Below are positions 24,501 to 34,252 of a stretch of DNA of 64,000 bases, one piece after another. The notes under the pieces are model-generated. The model was not told the DNA's origin and did no database searches. It worked only from the letters and a program-made list of their open reading frames with translations. Source of the DNA: Flavobacteriales bacterium (GTDB lineage: Bacteria; Bacteroidota; Bacteroidia; Flavobacteriales_F; PHOS-HE28); assembly GCA_016713875.1 (NCBI GenBank), contig JADJOI010000003.1, positions 3,410,001 through 3,474,000 of the forward strand, in the 5' to 3' direction. Every line of letters begins with the position of its first letter. Position 1 is the first letter of the stretch. Made by a program: the position numbers and the translations under genes.

Positions 24501-25646
24501 TCAACCGATCGCCGCGCTGAGGTCGTCGATCAGGTCGGCGGCATCCTCGGTGCCCACGCTGAGCCGGATCAGGGTGTCGGCCAGACCATTGCGGAGGCGC
24601 TCCTCGCGGGGGATGCTGGCGTGCGTCATGCTGGCCGGGTGCCCGATGAGGCTCTCCACGCCGCCCAGGGATTCGGCCAGGGCGAAGAGGGAGGTGCGCG
24701 ACAGCACCCGCGTGGCGTCCTCCATGCGGTCGCCCTTCAGGGTGAAGCTCACCATGCCACCGAAGCCGCTCATCTGGGCGCGCGCCGCCGCGTGGCCGGT
24801 GTGCTCCGGAAGGCCCGGCCAGTAGACGCGCTCCACCTTGGGGTGGGCCTTCAGGAAGTGGGCCACGGCCTCGCCGTTGGCGCAGTGCCGCTCCATGCGC
24901 AGGTGCAGGGTCTTCAGCCCGCGCAGCACCAGGAAGCAGTCCATGGGGCCCGGCGTGGCGCCGCTGCTGTTCTGCACGAAGGCCAGGCGCTCGGCCAGGG
25001 CATCGTCGTTCACCACCAGCGCGCCCATCACCACATCGCTGTGGCCGCCCAGGTACTTGGTGGCCGAGTGCATCACGATGTCGGCGCCCCGATCGAGCGG
25101 ATTCTGCAGCGCCGGGCTGGCGAAGGTGTTGTCCACGGCCAGCCAGCAGCCCTGCGCTTTGGCCAGCGCGGCCATGGCCGCGATGTCGATCACCTTCAGC
25201 AGCGGGTTGGTGGGGGTCTCCACCCAGATCAGGCGGGTGGTGGGCGTCAGGGCCTGCTTCACGTGGGCCGGATCGGCCATGTCCACGAAGCTGAAGCGGA
25301 TGCCGAAGCCCTCGAAGATCTTGGTGAACAGGCGGTAGGTGCCGCCGTAGAGGTCGTTGGTGCTCACCACGTGGTCGCCCGGCTTCAGCAGCTTGATCAG
25401 CGCATCGATGCTGGCCATGCCGGTGGCGAAGCACAGGCCATGGCGCCCGTTCTCCAGTTCGGCCAGGGCCCGCTGCAGCGCGGTGCGCGTGGGGTTGTGG
25501 GTACGGCTGTACTCATAGCCCTTGTGGTCGCCGGGCGCGGCCTGCACATAGGTGCTGGTCTGGTAGATCGGCGTCATGATGGCGCCCGTGGCGGGGTCGG
25601 GTTCCACGCCGGCGTGCACGGCCTTGGTGCCGAAGCGATGGCTCAT
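24501..25646 (-). CDS. Cystathionine gamma-synthase/lyase (PLP-dependent transsulfuration enzyme)
   Basis: The protein has 381 residues from the ATG at 25646. It belongs to the Cys/Met metabolism PLP family: YEYSRTHNPTR near the start, FATGMASIDA for phosphate binding, VDNTFASP with the PLP aspartate, and the Schiff-base lysine in HSATKYLGGHSD. The C-terminal SLGGVESLIGHPASMTH matches cystathionine gamma-lyase/synthase. Which reaction it favours (making cystathionine or cleaving it) cannot be decided from the sequence. It is a single gene with its own promoter box. Confidence 0.88.
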   Translation of the reverse strand: MSHRFGTKAVHAGVEPDPATGAIMTPIYQTSTYVQAAPGDHKGYEYSRTHNPTRTALQRALAELENGRHGLCFATGMASIDALIKLLKPGDHVVSTNDLYGGTYRLFTKIFEGFGIRFSFVDMADPAHVKQALTPTTRLIWVETPTNPLLKVIDIAAMAALAKAQGCWLAVDNTFASPALQNPLDRGADIVMHSATKYLGGHSDVVMGALVVNDDALAERLAFVQNSSGATPGPMDCFLVLRGLKTLHLRMERHCANGEAVAHFLKAHPKVERVYWPGLPEHTGHAAARAQMSGFGGMVSFTLKGDRMEDATRVLSRTSLFALAESLGGVESLIGHPASMTHASIPREERLRNGLADTLIRLSVGTEDAADLIDDLSAAIG

Positions 25647-25674
25647 GGGGTCGGGAGGCTTGGTTGCTGCGCCG

Positions 25675-25682
25675 CGAAGGTA
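25675..25682 (-). promoter_or_regulatory. -7 box TACCTTCG of the transsulfuration gene
   Basis: On the minus strand TACCTTCG lies 28 bases before the ATG at 25646. Confidence 0.5.
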
Positions 25683-25862
25683 GAGGGGGGGCGGAAACGG
25701 GTGCGTCGCCCTGATCATCACTGGATGATGTCAAATAGGATCGTACCCCTTTTTCTTGGCGATCGATCGATCCGCGTGGGAACGATCGGTTTTCAGCTTA
25801 GCTTCGACCAGGCGCTTCGGACGTCAGGAAAGTTGTTTCGTTCATCAACCCACGCAGTTACC

Positions 25863-28607
25863 ATGAAGCCTCGATCCTTCTTCCTGTGCGGCGTTCTGTT
25901 CCTCGCTGCAACCACCCAAGCCCAGCTTCTGGATGCCACCGGCGATACCTTGGGGCCTGTCGCGTACCGCACGGAGATGGGCCAGACCATCGACACTGAT
26001 GGCGATTCCGTAGGCGACCTGCTGTACTATTCAGAGGGCCATCCCGTTACGGTATGGATCCATGAGACACCCGCCATGACCTTTTCCTTCCGGGACCAGG
26101 ACACCCTGTACAGCGTGCGCATGGACTTCGTAGGCGAAGGGGTGGACCCCGGCGCGGTGCTGAGCGTGATCAAGGAGACCACCGACCTGAGCAACTACTA
26201 CCTGGCCCATACGGGCGTGGGGGTGGAGGGTGTGCCTGCCGCCGGGGCCCTCTGGCGCCAGGACCTGTATCCGCGCATCAGCATCCAGCATTATGCAGGT
26301 GCCTACGGCCCCAAGATGGCCTTCGTGATGGAGCCGAGTGCCGAACCGGCCCAGATCCAGATGCTCTTCAGCGGGCAGGACAGCCTGGCGATCGATTGGC
26401 AGGGAGCCGTTCGCGCGTATGTCGGAGAACGATTTCTCCGGCTGGAGGAGGCCTTCGCCTACCAGGTGATCAACGGCAGCATTGTGCCAGTAAGCTGGTC
26501 ACCGAACTACGACCTGGTGAACGGCGGCGCGCAGGTCTTCTTCGAGTTCGGCACCTACGATGACAACCACCCGTTGATCTTCCAGATCGGCCCGCCACCC
26601 CCACTCGGCGGTGGTGGCGCCACCTCGGACTGGCGCACCCTGTTGGGCAGTGCCACCGGCAACGGTGGCGGTGACTCCTGGGGCAACGCCGCCGTGGCCG
26701 CGCCCGATGGTGACCTGCTCATCGCCGGCAACACCATCGACCAGGTCTTCCCCGCCAACACCGGTACGGTCATCCATCAGGGCGTATGGGACATCTACTA
26801 CGGCCGCTTCGATCACGCCCCCGGCGACCCATCTGACGATGCGAAACGGATCTACACCACCTACTTCGGTGGCACGGGCTCGGACAAGCCCATCGTGGCG
26901 CACTACGCCAGCGACGATCGGCTCTACATCGGCGGCTGGACCAACAGCGAGGACATCAACCTGGAGCCGCTCCTGGACCCGCAGGATGGAAGCTACTGGC
27001 AGGGAGCTTTGAAAGGTGATACGGACGGGTTGCTCCTTGTAGTGGATCCAGCCCAAGGGAACCTTCTGCGCAGCACCTATTTCGGCGGTGAGGGTGATGA
27101 GATGTTCACGGCCGTCGCCGAGGATGTGTTCGGCGACCTGTACTTCGGCGGGGCCACCAGCACGGCCACGGGCACGGCCAGCGGCACCTGCACGGCCGTG
27201 GCCACGGGCCTGCCCTTGTGCGATCCGGGAGGCACAGCCTACCACCAGACGAGCAACGCCGGGGGTACCGACCTCTTCCTCCTGAAGCTGGACCCGAACT
27301 TCAGCATGCTCAACTCCACCTTCTATGGTGGAGCGGCGGACGACTTGCTCTTTGACATGGCCTACTATCAGGACCCCGTGGGATTCAACGACCGGATCGT
27401 CGCCGTGGGCCGCACGGAGGGGTCCTTGCCCCAAGGGGATCCGGGGGACTTCTGGCTACCTGGACTAAGCGGCCCCACCGCGTTCATTGCCACGTTCACC
27501 CCCGACGGCACGGTGAAGTGGATGACGAACATGCACGGCACCGACCGCTTGGAGGCGGCCGCGATGCAGCCACAGACCTCACGGCTGGTGGTATCGGGCA
27601 CAACCCTAGATGCCAGCTTTACGCCGGTCCCAACGACCACGAGCTGCACAGCGGTTTCGGGCGCCCTGACGATCTGCGACCCCGGCAATGGCGCATACCA
27701 CGATGACGCTGTTGATGGTGTGGATGAGTATTTCGCGGAGTTCGATGTGCTGACCGGCGAGATGCTGTGGTCCACCGTGCATGGTGGCTCGGTATTCGAA
27801 CATGCTGGTGAGAGCGCCGTGGAGGTCTACGATGCCTGGCAATACCATCCCTTCCTGATCCGGCGCTTCAGTGATCTGGTGATCGATGCTGACGGGAGCA
27901 TCTTTGCCATGGGCATCGCCACGCAGTCCTTGGACCACGCGGATGGCCTGTTGCAAACCCACCCTGCATTGACCGCCTTCGGTCTATACAACCAGCCGTG
28001 GTATTCAGACATGGGCACTGGGCAGACCGAGATCCTGTTGAAGTGCTTCGACATCGATCGGGGGCGTCTATGGTCGAGCACTTTCGGCAGCCGATTCACC
28101 CATGTGGACCACCTTTCTGACAAAGCATGGCGGCCGGGCGCATGCGATTGGGGTCACAGCCTCGTGCTCGTTCCGGGGGAGGCGCTCTATTGTGCAGGAA
28201 GTTCCGGTGGCATCCAGTTCGATGATGCGTGCCCATATCCCGGAACCTCGTGGTGTGAACCCCCGGTACCCTATGCGGCCGCTGCGGATCTGTCCCATGG
28301 GTTCGCCGCCCGCTTGAACCTTCAAGAGATCAGCATCGGCGTGCCTGATGATCTTTTCTTGGAAGCGCTCGGCCTATCCTGTTCTCCGAATCCAACGGGA
28401 GATCACGTCCGCTTGAGCTTGGGGAAGCGGGCCTTGGCCCATGAACAGGTGGTCCTGGTCGATGCACGAGGCAGGTTGGTGCTGCGGGCTCGCACCGATG
28501 CGGACGGCACCCTATGGCTACCTTCGCTGGGGACAGGGCTGTACAGCGTGCTCTGGCTCGGACCGGACGGCAGCACGCCGAGTTCCGTACGGTTCATCAA
28601 GCACTGA
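25863..28607 (+). CDS. Secreted SBBP-type beta-propeller protein with T9SS tail
   Basis: The protein has 914 residues from the ATG at 25863 (signal peptide FFLCGVLFLAATTQAQ). The reading frame is open far upstream, but that part is antisense to the M43 and transsulfuration genes. Residues of about 20-230 resemble the N-terminal domain found before SBBP propellers (DUF7948-like). Propeller repeats with Y-x-T-Y-F-GG follow (IYTTYFGGTGSD, LRSTYFGGEGDE, LNSTFYGGAADD). The end is a type A sorting domain (LSCSPNPTGDHVRL to VRFIKH). Function is unknown; these are large surface or adhesin-like proteins. A similar T9SS gene follows three bases after its stop. Confidence 0.82.
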   Translation: MKPRSFFLCGVLFLAATTQAQLLDATGDTLGPVAYRTEMGQTIDTDGDSVGDLLYYSEGHPVTVWIHETPAMTFSFRDQDTLYSVRMDFVGEGVDPGAVLSVIKETTDLSNYYLAHTGVGVEGVPAAGALWRQDLYPRISIQHYAGAYGPKMAFVMEPSAEPAQIQMLFSGQDSLAIDWQGAVRAYVGERFLRLEEAFAYQVINGSIVPVSWSPNYDLVNGGAQVFFEFGTYDDNHPLIFQIGPPPPLGGGGATSDWRTLLGSATGNGGGDSWGNAAVAAPDGDLLIAGNTIDQVFPANTGTVIHQGVWDIYYGRFDHAPGDPSDDAKRIYTTYFGGTGSDKPIVAHYASDDRLYIGGWTNSEDINLEPLLDPQDGSYWQGALKGDTDGLLLVVDPAQGNLLRSTYFGGEGDEMFTAVAEDVFGDLYFGGATSTATGTASGTCTAVATGLPLCDPGGTAYHQTSNAGGTDLFLLKLDPNFSMLNSTFYGGAADDLLFDMAYYQDPVGFNDRIVAVGRTEGSLPQGDPGDFWLPGLSGPTAFIATFTPDGTVKWMTNMHGTDRLEAAAMQPQTSRLVVSGTTLDASFTPVPTTTSCTAVSGALTICDPGNGAYHDDAVDGVDEYFAEFDVLTGEMLWSTVHGGSVFEHAGESAVEVYDAWQYHPFLIRRFSDLVIDADGSIFAMGIATQSLDHADGLLQTHPALTAFGLYNQPWYSDMGTGQTEILLKCFDIDRGRLWSSTFGSRFTHVDHLSDKAWRPGACDWGHSLVLVPGEALYCAGSSGGIQFDDACPYPGTSWCEPPVPYAAAADLSHGFAARLNLQEISIGVPDDLFLEALGLSCSPNPTGDHVRLSLGKRALAHEQVVLVDARGRLVLRARTDADGTLWLPSLGTGLYSVLWLGPDGSTPSSVRFIKH

Positions 28608-28610
28608 TCG

Positions 28611-30075
28611 ATGGGCTACTGCTTGCATGGCTGTTTGGCCGCCTTGGTCTTGGCCGCATCCGGCGAACCCCTATGCGCGCCAAGTCCCTTCCTTGTTCGC
28701 CCCGCTTGGCAACGGTGTACGAGGCTCCGTGCTCTGCATGCAGGTGGACCCCGCAGGGAACGACCTGTACATCGGCGGGGGAGTGCTTGGTCCTTTAGCC
28801 GGCCCCTATTCCCCGGGTGTCGTCCGTTGGGATGGTCAAGAATTGTACACCGTAGGCTGCGGCTTCGAGTACGATTGTGTGAGCCCGATCACCAGTGGAT
28901 CATTAGGTGTACCTGTAATGGCGTTGGAGTTCTGGAACGGTGATCTATATGCCGGGGGCGTGTTTGATGAATCGATCGGTGTGGTCGTGAATCGCATCGC
29001 CCGTTGGGATGCGGCTGATTCGTTGTGGAAACCCCTCCAGAACGGCCTTAGCGGCCCGGTGTACAGCCTGCGTTCCTATCCGGACGGGCTCTATGCGGCG
29101 GGTTGGTTCGAGTACGCCAACGACACCCTGGAGGTGAACGGCCTGGCCCGCTGGGACGGCAGCACCTGGCATAAAGTACACGACCTGCCCAAGCTGAATC
29201 CCAACGACATCAACGGCATCAACGACCTGGCCTACTACCAAGGCGAATTGTACATCGGTGGGGAGTTCAGTGGCACGAACGACCGACGCGATATCGCCAA
29301 ATGGGATGGCACGGCTTGGGTGGATGTGGACGGCGGCTTCCTCGGTGTCTTCAGCACGGTGAACAAGTTCGCGGTACACGACGGGCTGCTGTACATCGCG
29401 GGCTCCTTCGCCAACTACCCGCCCTACGGTCACCCGGACAATCCGGGCAACGGCATCGTCACCTGGGATGGCAGCACCTGGGACGACCTGGCCGGGGGCA
29501 CCTCGGGCTCCAGCAACGCCACCGTTACCCGCATGGTGTGGCTGCGGGACACCTTGCATGTGGTGGGCCTGTTCGGGCGCATCGGCGGGGCGCCCACCGG
29601 CCGCATCGCGCGGTGGGACGGCCAGCGGTGGTGCAGCCTGGTACCCCCGGACTATTTCTATCCGGACATCGGCCCCATCGGTGTGTTCCGCGACACCTTG
29701 TACGTGGGCGGTTCCTTCACGGTGGCTGGTCCGGACAGCATCAACCGCGTGGCCAAGTGGGTGGCGGGCAGCTATGTGGACAGTTGCCAGGTGTTCGTGG
29801 GCGTGGGGCCGGAGCACCAGGATGCGCAGGAACCGAGCGGATTGTCGCTCCACCCCAATCCAGCCGAAGAGGTGGTGACCGTCTCACGGGGTGGCCGGCC
29901 TCTGCCCGGTGTTCCCTATGTGGTACACGATGCGCTCGGGCGTCTTGTGGGGTCCGGCCGAACGGACGTGGTGTCCACCCTGGATGTGCGCTACCTGGTC
30001 CCAGGGGCGTATGCGGTCAGGGTGTTGAACAGCCAAGGCGCGGTGCTCGGCCAGGGGCGCATGATCAAGCACTGA
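28611..30075 (+). CDS. Secreted kelch-like propeller protein with T9SS tail, apparent single-base frameshift
   Basis: The ATG at 28611 begins a good signal peptide (MGYCLHGCLAALVLAAS), but this frame is lost after about 17 codons. The body lies in the next frame from NPYARQVPSLF on. Removing one G near 28662 joins the two as LAASANPYARQ, a normal cleavage site. The body has about six repeats of the form LYIGG-x-F...IAKWDGTAW, a galactose-oxidase/kelch-like propeller. The end is a T9SS domain (LHPNPAEEVVTVS to RMIKH). The total would be about 487 residues. Sequencing error or true inactivation are both possible. It follows the SBBP gene directly. Confidence 0.72.
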
Positions 30076-30201
30076 GCGAACGGTCGGGGCTGTGGCCTCA
30101 TCCATCGCATGGTGTGTTGTTGGTCGATCCATCCCTGAGTCCTCTCTTTGCCGCACGGGGTGCTTCCTTGGTCGAGGTGCTCCCTTGGCAGGCGGCTCCC
30201 C

Positions 30202-31122
30202 ATGTCCCCCCGCACCCGCGCCCACCTGGCCCTCTTCGCGGTGAACCTCATCTATGGGGCCAACTACGCGGTGGCCAAGGGGCTGATGCCCGGGGTCATC
30301 GGTCCGTCCGGCTTCATCCTGGTGCGGGTGCTGGGGGCGGTGGGCCTCTTCTGGCTGCTGCGCCTGCTGCGGCCCGAACGCGTGGCCTGGAGCGATGCGC
30401 CCCGTCTGTTGCTCTGCGCGGTCTTCGGCGTGGCGCTCAATCAGCTCTGCTTCTTCCACGGGCTGATGCGCACCAGTCCGCTGCATGCCAGCCTCATCAT
30501 GGTGGCCGCGCCCATCCTGGTGCTGGTCTTCGCGGCGGTGCTCATCGGCGAGCGGGTCAACTGGGGCAAGGCCGTGGGCATCGCCCTGGGCGCCACCGGG
30601 GCCACGGTGCTGCTGGTGCGCGGCGCGGAGGGCGGCGATGTGGGCGCCACCCTCACCGGCGACGGCTTCATCCTGGTGAACGCCGCCTCCTTCGCGCTGT
30701 ACCTGGTGCTGGTGAAGCCTCTGATGCGCACCTACACCGCCGTCACCGTGATGGCCTGGAGCTTCGCGTTGGGCACGGTGATGGTGCTGCCGTTCGGATG
30801 GCACGAGCTGGCGGGGGTGCGCTGGGCGGCGCTGGACGGCGGCACCTGGGGGGCCATCGCCTTCGTGGTGGTGGGCGTCACCTTCGTGGCCTACCTGCTG
30901 AACACCTGGGCCCTGCGCGTGGTGGACCCCGGGGTGGTGGGCACTTACATCTACCTGCAGCCGCTGATGGCCGTGGCCTTCGCCTGGCTGTATGCGCTGG
31001 GGGGCATCGCTCCCTCCGCGATCACCGCGGCCCCGCCGGAGATCCGCCCGGTGCACGGCCTGTGCGCCGCGCTCATCTTCCTGGGGGTTCACCTGGTGAA
31101 CCGCGCGGACCGTCGCACGTGA
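30202..31122 (+). CDS. EamA-family (DMT) transporter
   Basis: The protein has 306 residues from the ATG at 30202 (MSPRTRAHLALF). Ten hydrophobic helices are arranged as two EamA halves: GANYAVAKGLMPG begins the first, and GDGFILVNAASFALYLVLVKP the second. The end of helix 4 (SPLHASLIMVAAPILVLVFA) and QPLMAVAFAWLY are typical family positions. These are inner-membrane metabolite exporters or permeases of unpredictable substrate. The gene is followed by the yicC operon after a short gap with its own promoter box. Confidence 0.88.
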   Translation: MSPRTRAHLALFAVNLIYGANYAVAKGLMPGVIGPSGFILVRVLGAVGLFWLLRLLRPERVAWSDAPRLLLCAVFGVALNQLCFFHGLMRTSPLHASLIMVAAPILVLVFAAVLIGERVNWGKAVGIALGATGATVLLVRGAEGGDVGATLTGDGFILVNAASFALYLVLVKPLMRTYTAVTVMAWSFALGTVMVLPFGWHELAGVRWAALDGGTWGAIAFVVVGVTFVAYLLNTWALRVVDPGVVGTYIYLQPLMAVAFAWLYALGGIAPSAITAAPPEIRPVHGLCAALIFLGVHLVNRADRRT

Positions 31123-31132
31123 GGGCGGCCGA

Positions 31133-31140
31133 TACCTTTG
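31133..31140 (+). promoter_or_regulatory. -7 box TACCTTTG of the yicC-gmk-nadD operon
   Basis: TACCTTTG is an exact match to TAnnTTTG and lies 14 bases before the yicC ATG at 31155. Confidence 0.6.
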
Positions 31141-31154
31141 GCGAAAACCAGGGG

Positions 31155-32024
31155 ATGCTGCGATCGATGACCGGCTTCGGCCGGGCGGAAGGCACGGTGG
31201 GTGAGCGCAAGGCGAGCGTGGAGCTGCGTTCGCTCAACAGCAAGCAGTTGGACCTGCTGGTGAAACTGCCGGCGGCGCATCGCGAGCGCGAGGCCGAGCT
31301 GCGCGCCTGGCTCGCCGAACGCGTGGTTCGGGGCAAGGTGGAGCTCTTCGTGAACATCGATCCCGTGCGTGCAGCGGACCGGACCGGCTTGGACGCCACC
31401 GTGGTGAAAGCTCAGTACGATCAGCTGAAAGCTCTGGCCGATGCGGTGGCCCCGGGGCACAGCACCGACCTGCTGGGCATCGTGCTCCGCCAGGCCGAGC
31501 AGTCGAGGCCCATGGACGAACCCACGGACCCCGCCGAATGGGAAGCGCTGCTGGCCCTGGTCCACCAGGCCGCCGAAGCGTTCACCGGCTTCCGTGCCGA
31601 GGAAGGTGCGCGCCTGATGGAGGACCTGCGCTCCACCGTGGGCCGGGTGGCAGCCCTCCTGGCCGAGGTGGAACAACTGGACGCCGGCCGGACCGACCGC
31701 GTGCGCGACCGGCTACGGAGCAAGGTCGAGGAGCTGGGTGTCACCATGGACCGGAACCGCTTCGAGCAGGAGCTTGTCTACTATTTGGAGAAGTTCGACA
31801 TCAACGAGGAGAAGGTGCGCCTGAAGGCCCATTGCGCCTACTTCCTGGAGACCCTGGCGGCCCCCGACCAGCAGGGCCGCAAGCTGGGCTTCATCGCCCA
31901 GGAGATGGGGCGCGAGATGAACACCATCGGTTCCAAGGCCAACGATGCCATTCTCCAGAAGTTGGTGGTGCGCATGAAGGACGACCTGGAGAAGATCAAG
32001 GAACAACTGTTGAACGTGCTGTGA
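31155..32024 (+). CDS. yicC: YicC-family endoribonuclease
   Basis: The protein has 289 residues, the normal family length. The N-terminal signature MLRSMTGFGRAEG and the C-terminal FIAQEMGREMNTIGSKAND with NDAILQKLVVRMKDDLEKIKEQLLNV are diagnostic. YicC proteins are RNases linked to stationary phase and small-RNA decay. The frame is open upstream to 29301, but the TACCTTTG box and the conserved MLRSMTGFG fix the start. The stop overlaps the gmk GTG, as in the conserved Bacteroidota order yicC-gmk-nadD. Confidence 0.93.
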   Translation: MLRSMTGFGRAEGTVGERKASVELRSLNSKQLDLLVKLPAAHREREAELRAWLAERVVRGKVELFVNIDPVRAADRTGLDATVVKAQYDQLKALADAVAPGHSTDLLGIVLRQAEQSRPMDEPTDPAEWEALLALVHQAAEAFTGFRAEEGARLMEDLRSTVGRVAALLAEVEQLDAGRTDRVRDRLRSKVEELGVTMDRNRFEQELVYYLEKFDINEEKVRLKAHCAYFLETLAAPDQQGRKLGFIAQEMGREMNTIGSKANDAILQKLVVRMKDDLEKIKEQLLNVL

Positions 32025-32593
32025 CCAGCGAAGGCAAATGCGTCATCTGCTCGGCCCCTTCGGGTGCGGGCAAAACCACGTTGGTGCGCCACCTGCTGGC
32101 CATGGTGCCGCAGCTCGCTTTCTCGGTGTCCGCCACCAGCCGGCCGCGGCGCGCCAACGAAGTGGATGGGGTGGACTACCACTTCCTGAGCCCCGAGGTT
32201 TTTCGCGAGCGCATTACACAGGACGCGTTCGTGGAGTGGGAAGAGGTGTACCCGGGCCGGTACTACGGCACCCTGCGCAGTGAGGTGGAACGACTGTGGC
32301 GCGAAGGCCGGCACATCGCCTTCGACGTGGACGTGGTGGGCGGCCTCAACCTCAAGCGCCGGTTCGGGGGGCGGGCGCTTGCCTTGTTCATCCAGCCACC
32401 TTCGCTGGAGGTGCTGGCCGAGCGCCTGTCCCGGCGGGGTACGGAGACCACCGAGACCTTGAAGGTGCGGGTGGAGAAGGCGGCGGAGGAACTGCGCGCG
32501 GCCCCGTACTTCGATGCGGTGGTGGTGAACGACGACCTGGATCGTGCGTGCCGCGAAGCGGTGGAGCGGGTCCGCAGCTTCCTGGAGGCATGA
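32021..32593 (+). CDS. gmk: Guanylate kinase
   Basis: The protein has 190 residues from a GTG that overlaps the yicC stop (GTGA). The P-loop is SAPSGAGKTT (11-20). The GMP-binding part has SVSATSRPRRANEVDGVDYHF, and WEEVYPGRYYGT follows. The enzyme phosphorylates GMP to GDP. There is no in-frame ATG nearby that would keep the P-loop at the normal distance, so the GTG start is preferred. The stop overlaps the nadD ATG. Confidence 0.95.
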   Translation: MTSEGKCVICSAPSGAGKTTLVRHLLAMVPQLAFSVSATSRPRRANEVDGVDYHFLSPEVFRERITQDAFVEWEEVYPGRYYGTLRSEVERLWREGRHIAFDVDVVGGLNLKRRFGGRALALFIQPPSLEVLAERLSRRGTETTETLKVRVEKAAEELRAAPYFDAVVVNDDLDRACREAVERVRSFLEA

Positions 32594-33177
32594 CCATCGC
32601 CTGCCTCTTCGGCACCTTCGATCCACCGCACCGGGGCCATGTGCACATCGCCCGGCGCGTGCTGGAGGTGCCGGGCATCGATCGGGTATGGCTGGTGGTG
32701 ACCCCGCGCAATCCGTTCAAGGTGGAGCAGGCGGTGAGCCCGGATGCGCACCGGATGGCCATGGTGCGCATCGCCGTGCAGGGGGTGCCCGGCGTGGAGG
32801 CCAGCGATGCCGAGCTGGGCCTGCCGCCGCCCAACTACACGGTCGATACACTGCGCGAGTTCCGCACCCGCTGGCCGGAGCATCAGTTCGTCCTTGTGAT
32901 CGGCAGCGACAACCTCGCGCAGCTGCACCGGTGGAAGGACCCGGAGGCCATCCTTGCCCACCATCGCGTGCTCGTCTTCCCGCGGCCGGGCGTCGAACTG
33001 CACCAAGGCCTGTCCGGGCTTGCCGGGCATCCGGTCATCAGCCTGCTCGAGGGGCCTGTGATGGACGTGAGCAGCACCCGCATCCGGCAGGCGTTGCGTG
33101 AGGGACGGGACCCGGGGCCGCAGCTCGACCCTTCGGTGGCCGACCACATCGGCCGGCATGGCCTTTACAGGGACTGA
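32590..33177 (+). CDS. nadD: Nicotinate-nucleotide adenylyltransferase
   Basis: The protein has 195 residues. The nucleotidyltransferase signature GTFDPPHRGHV (with the HxGH motif HRGH), the substrate loop PRNPFK, the GSDN segment and the C-terminal MDVSSTRIRQAL are all present. It makes deamido-NAD from nicotinate mononucleotide and ATP. The ATG overlaps the gmk stop by four bases (ATGA). The 3' end overlaps the convergent uridine kinase gene by 13 bases. Confidence 0.95.
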   Translation: MTIACLFGTFDPPHRGHVHIARRVLEVPGIDRVWLVVTPRNPFKVEQAVSPDAHRMAMVRIAVQGVPGVEASDAELGLPPPNYTVDTLREFRTRWPEHQFVLVIGSDNLAQLHRWKDPEAILAHHRVLVFPRPGVELHQGLSGLAGHPVISLLEGPVMDVSSTRIRQALREGRDPGPQLDPSVADHIGRHGLYRD

Positions 33178-33815
33178 AGCGTCAGCGGGGCCACGCGCTC
33201 GGCGGCGCGGTGCAGGTGGTCGCCCAGCACATCGAGCGCCCGGGTCAGCGCCTGCTCGTTCACCACGTGCAGATCGCAATGGTGGCGGTAGGGCTCCAGG
33301 TAGTTGCGGTAGGCGGGCAGCACATGGTGCTCCCATTGGTAGAGCACCTCTTCGGCGCCATAGCCCCGTTCCACGCGGTCCCGCTCCAACCGGCGCCGCA
33401 GTTGGGTGTCGAGCCGTGCCTCCACGAACACGCGCAGGTCCAGGAGCTCGCGCAGCGGCTCATGGTGCAGCACGAACAGGCCTTCCACGACGATCACCGG
33501 TGCGGGCGCGATCTCGATGCGCCGGGGTTCCCGCCCCTCCTGATTGAAGGTGTACTCGGTCCGCACCAGGGTGTCCCCGGCCACCAGCAGTTGCACATCG
33601 CGCACCAAGGCGTCCAGGTCCACCGCGCCGGGCAGATCGAAGTTCAGGACCCCGTTCGCGTCGGGCAACTGCTCGTGCTTCGGGCGGTAGTAATCATCCT
33701 GGGACACCAAGCAGAGGCTGCCGGCGGGGAGCCGCTCGCGCAAGGCGCGCACCAGGCTTGTCTTGCCCGATCCGCTGCCCCCGGCGATCCCCACCAGGTA
33801 GGCGCCCCTGTGCAT
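33165..33815 (-). CDS. udk: Uridine kinase
   Basis: The protein has 216 residues from the ATG at 33815 (MHRGAYLVG); a longer frame to 33860 would run through the promoter box. The P-loop is IAGGSGSGKTS, followed by SQDDYYRP, FDLPGAVDLDAL (the uridine-site region) and VVEGLFVLHHEPLREL. The enzyme phosphorylates uridine and cytidine for salvage. It is a single gene, converging with nadD. Confidence 0.92.
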   Translation of the reverse strand: MHRGAYLVGIAGGSGSGKTSLVRALRERLPAGSLCLVSQDDYYRPKHEQLPDANGVLNFDLPGAVDLDALVRDVQLLVAGDTLVRTEYTFNQEGREPRRIEIAPAPVIVVEGLFVLHHEPLRELLDLRVFVEARLDTQLRRRLERDRVERGYGAEEVLYQWEHHVLPAYRNYLEPYRHHCDLHVVNEQALTRALDVLGDHLHRAAERVAPLTLQSL

Positions 33816-33820
33816 GGCGG

Positions 33821-33828
33821 CAAAGTTA
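33821..33828 (-). promoter_or_regulatory. -7 box TAACTTTG of udk
   Basis: On the minus strand TAACTTTG, an exact TAnnTTTG, ends five bases before the ATG. A TTTC about 19 bases further upstream may be the -33 element. Confidence 0.6.
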
Positions 33829-33950
33829 GAAGAAGCAGCGGTGGAAGGAAAGATGCTCAATATCAGGGCATTGGGTCGCTAGGTTCAGGATGCGTCCGGG
33901 TTTGGCACGAAGCTTGGAACCAAGCTGCGCAAGCAACGACCCCAACGACG

Positions 33951-34094
33951 ATGAAGACCCGCACGACCCGCGTGGAGCGCTTGAAGAAGCAGGCCCGGCG
34001 CCTGATGTTGGCCGGGGATGTGACACGCTACATGAGCAAGCTGAGGGAATTGTACGAGACCCGTTCCACCTCGGGCGGGCTCGCGATCGGATAG
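33951..34094 (+). CDS. 47-residue basic protein of unknown function
   Basis: The ATG at 33951 opens MKTRTTRVERLKKQARRLMLAGDVTRYMSKLREL, a strongly basic helical protein that ends ETRSTSGGLAIG. It has no signal peptide. Its own terminator follows, and it is spaced like a real gene between udk and a second small gene. Basic helix and size suggest nucleic-acid or ribosome contact, but this is a guess. I do not recognise the family. Confidence 0.55.
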   Translation: MKTRTTRVERLKKQARRLMLAGDVTRYMSKLRELYETRSTSGGLAIG

Positions 34095-34140
34095 GGCTTG
34101 GTCCGGGGGACCGGACCGGGGACCTGGTTTTGGTGAAAGA

Positions 34141-34177
34141 AGGACGGGGCCTGTGGTGGGCCCCGTTCCTTTTTTCC
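34141..34177 (+). terminator. Rho-independent terminator after the 47-residue gene
   Basis: The stem GGACGGGGCC with GGCCCCGTTCC, a short loop and then TTTTTT form a classic intrinsic terminator on the plus strand, about 45 bases after the stop at 34094. Confidence 0.75.
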
Positions 34178-34252
34178 AGGCCCTGCAAGGGCCGCGGCGC
34201 GATCCGACGACCGGCATGGATCCTTTTCCCCGCACCCCCGTACAAGGTGCCC

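Noticed and set aside
22206..25862. Upstream extension of the SBBP protein to 2133 residues
   Set aside because: It is antisense to the M43 protease and the transsulfuration enzyme, and a signal peptide begins at 25863.
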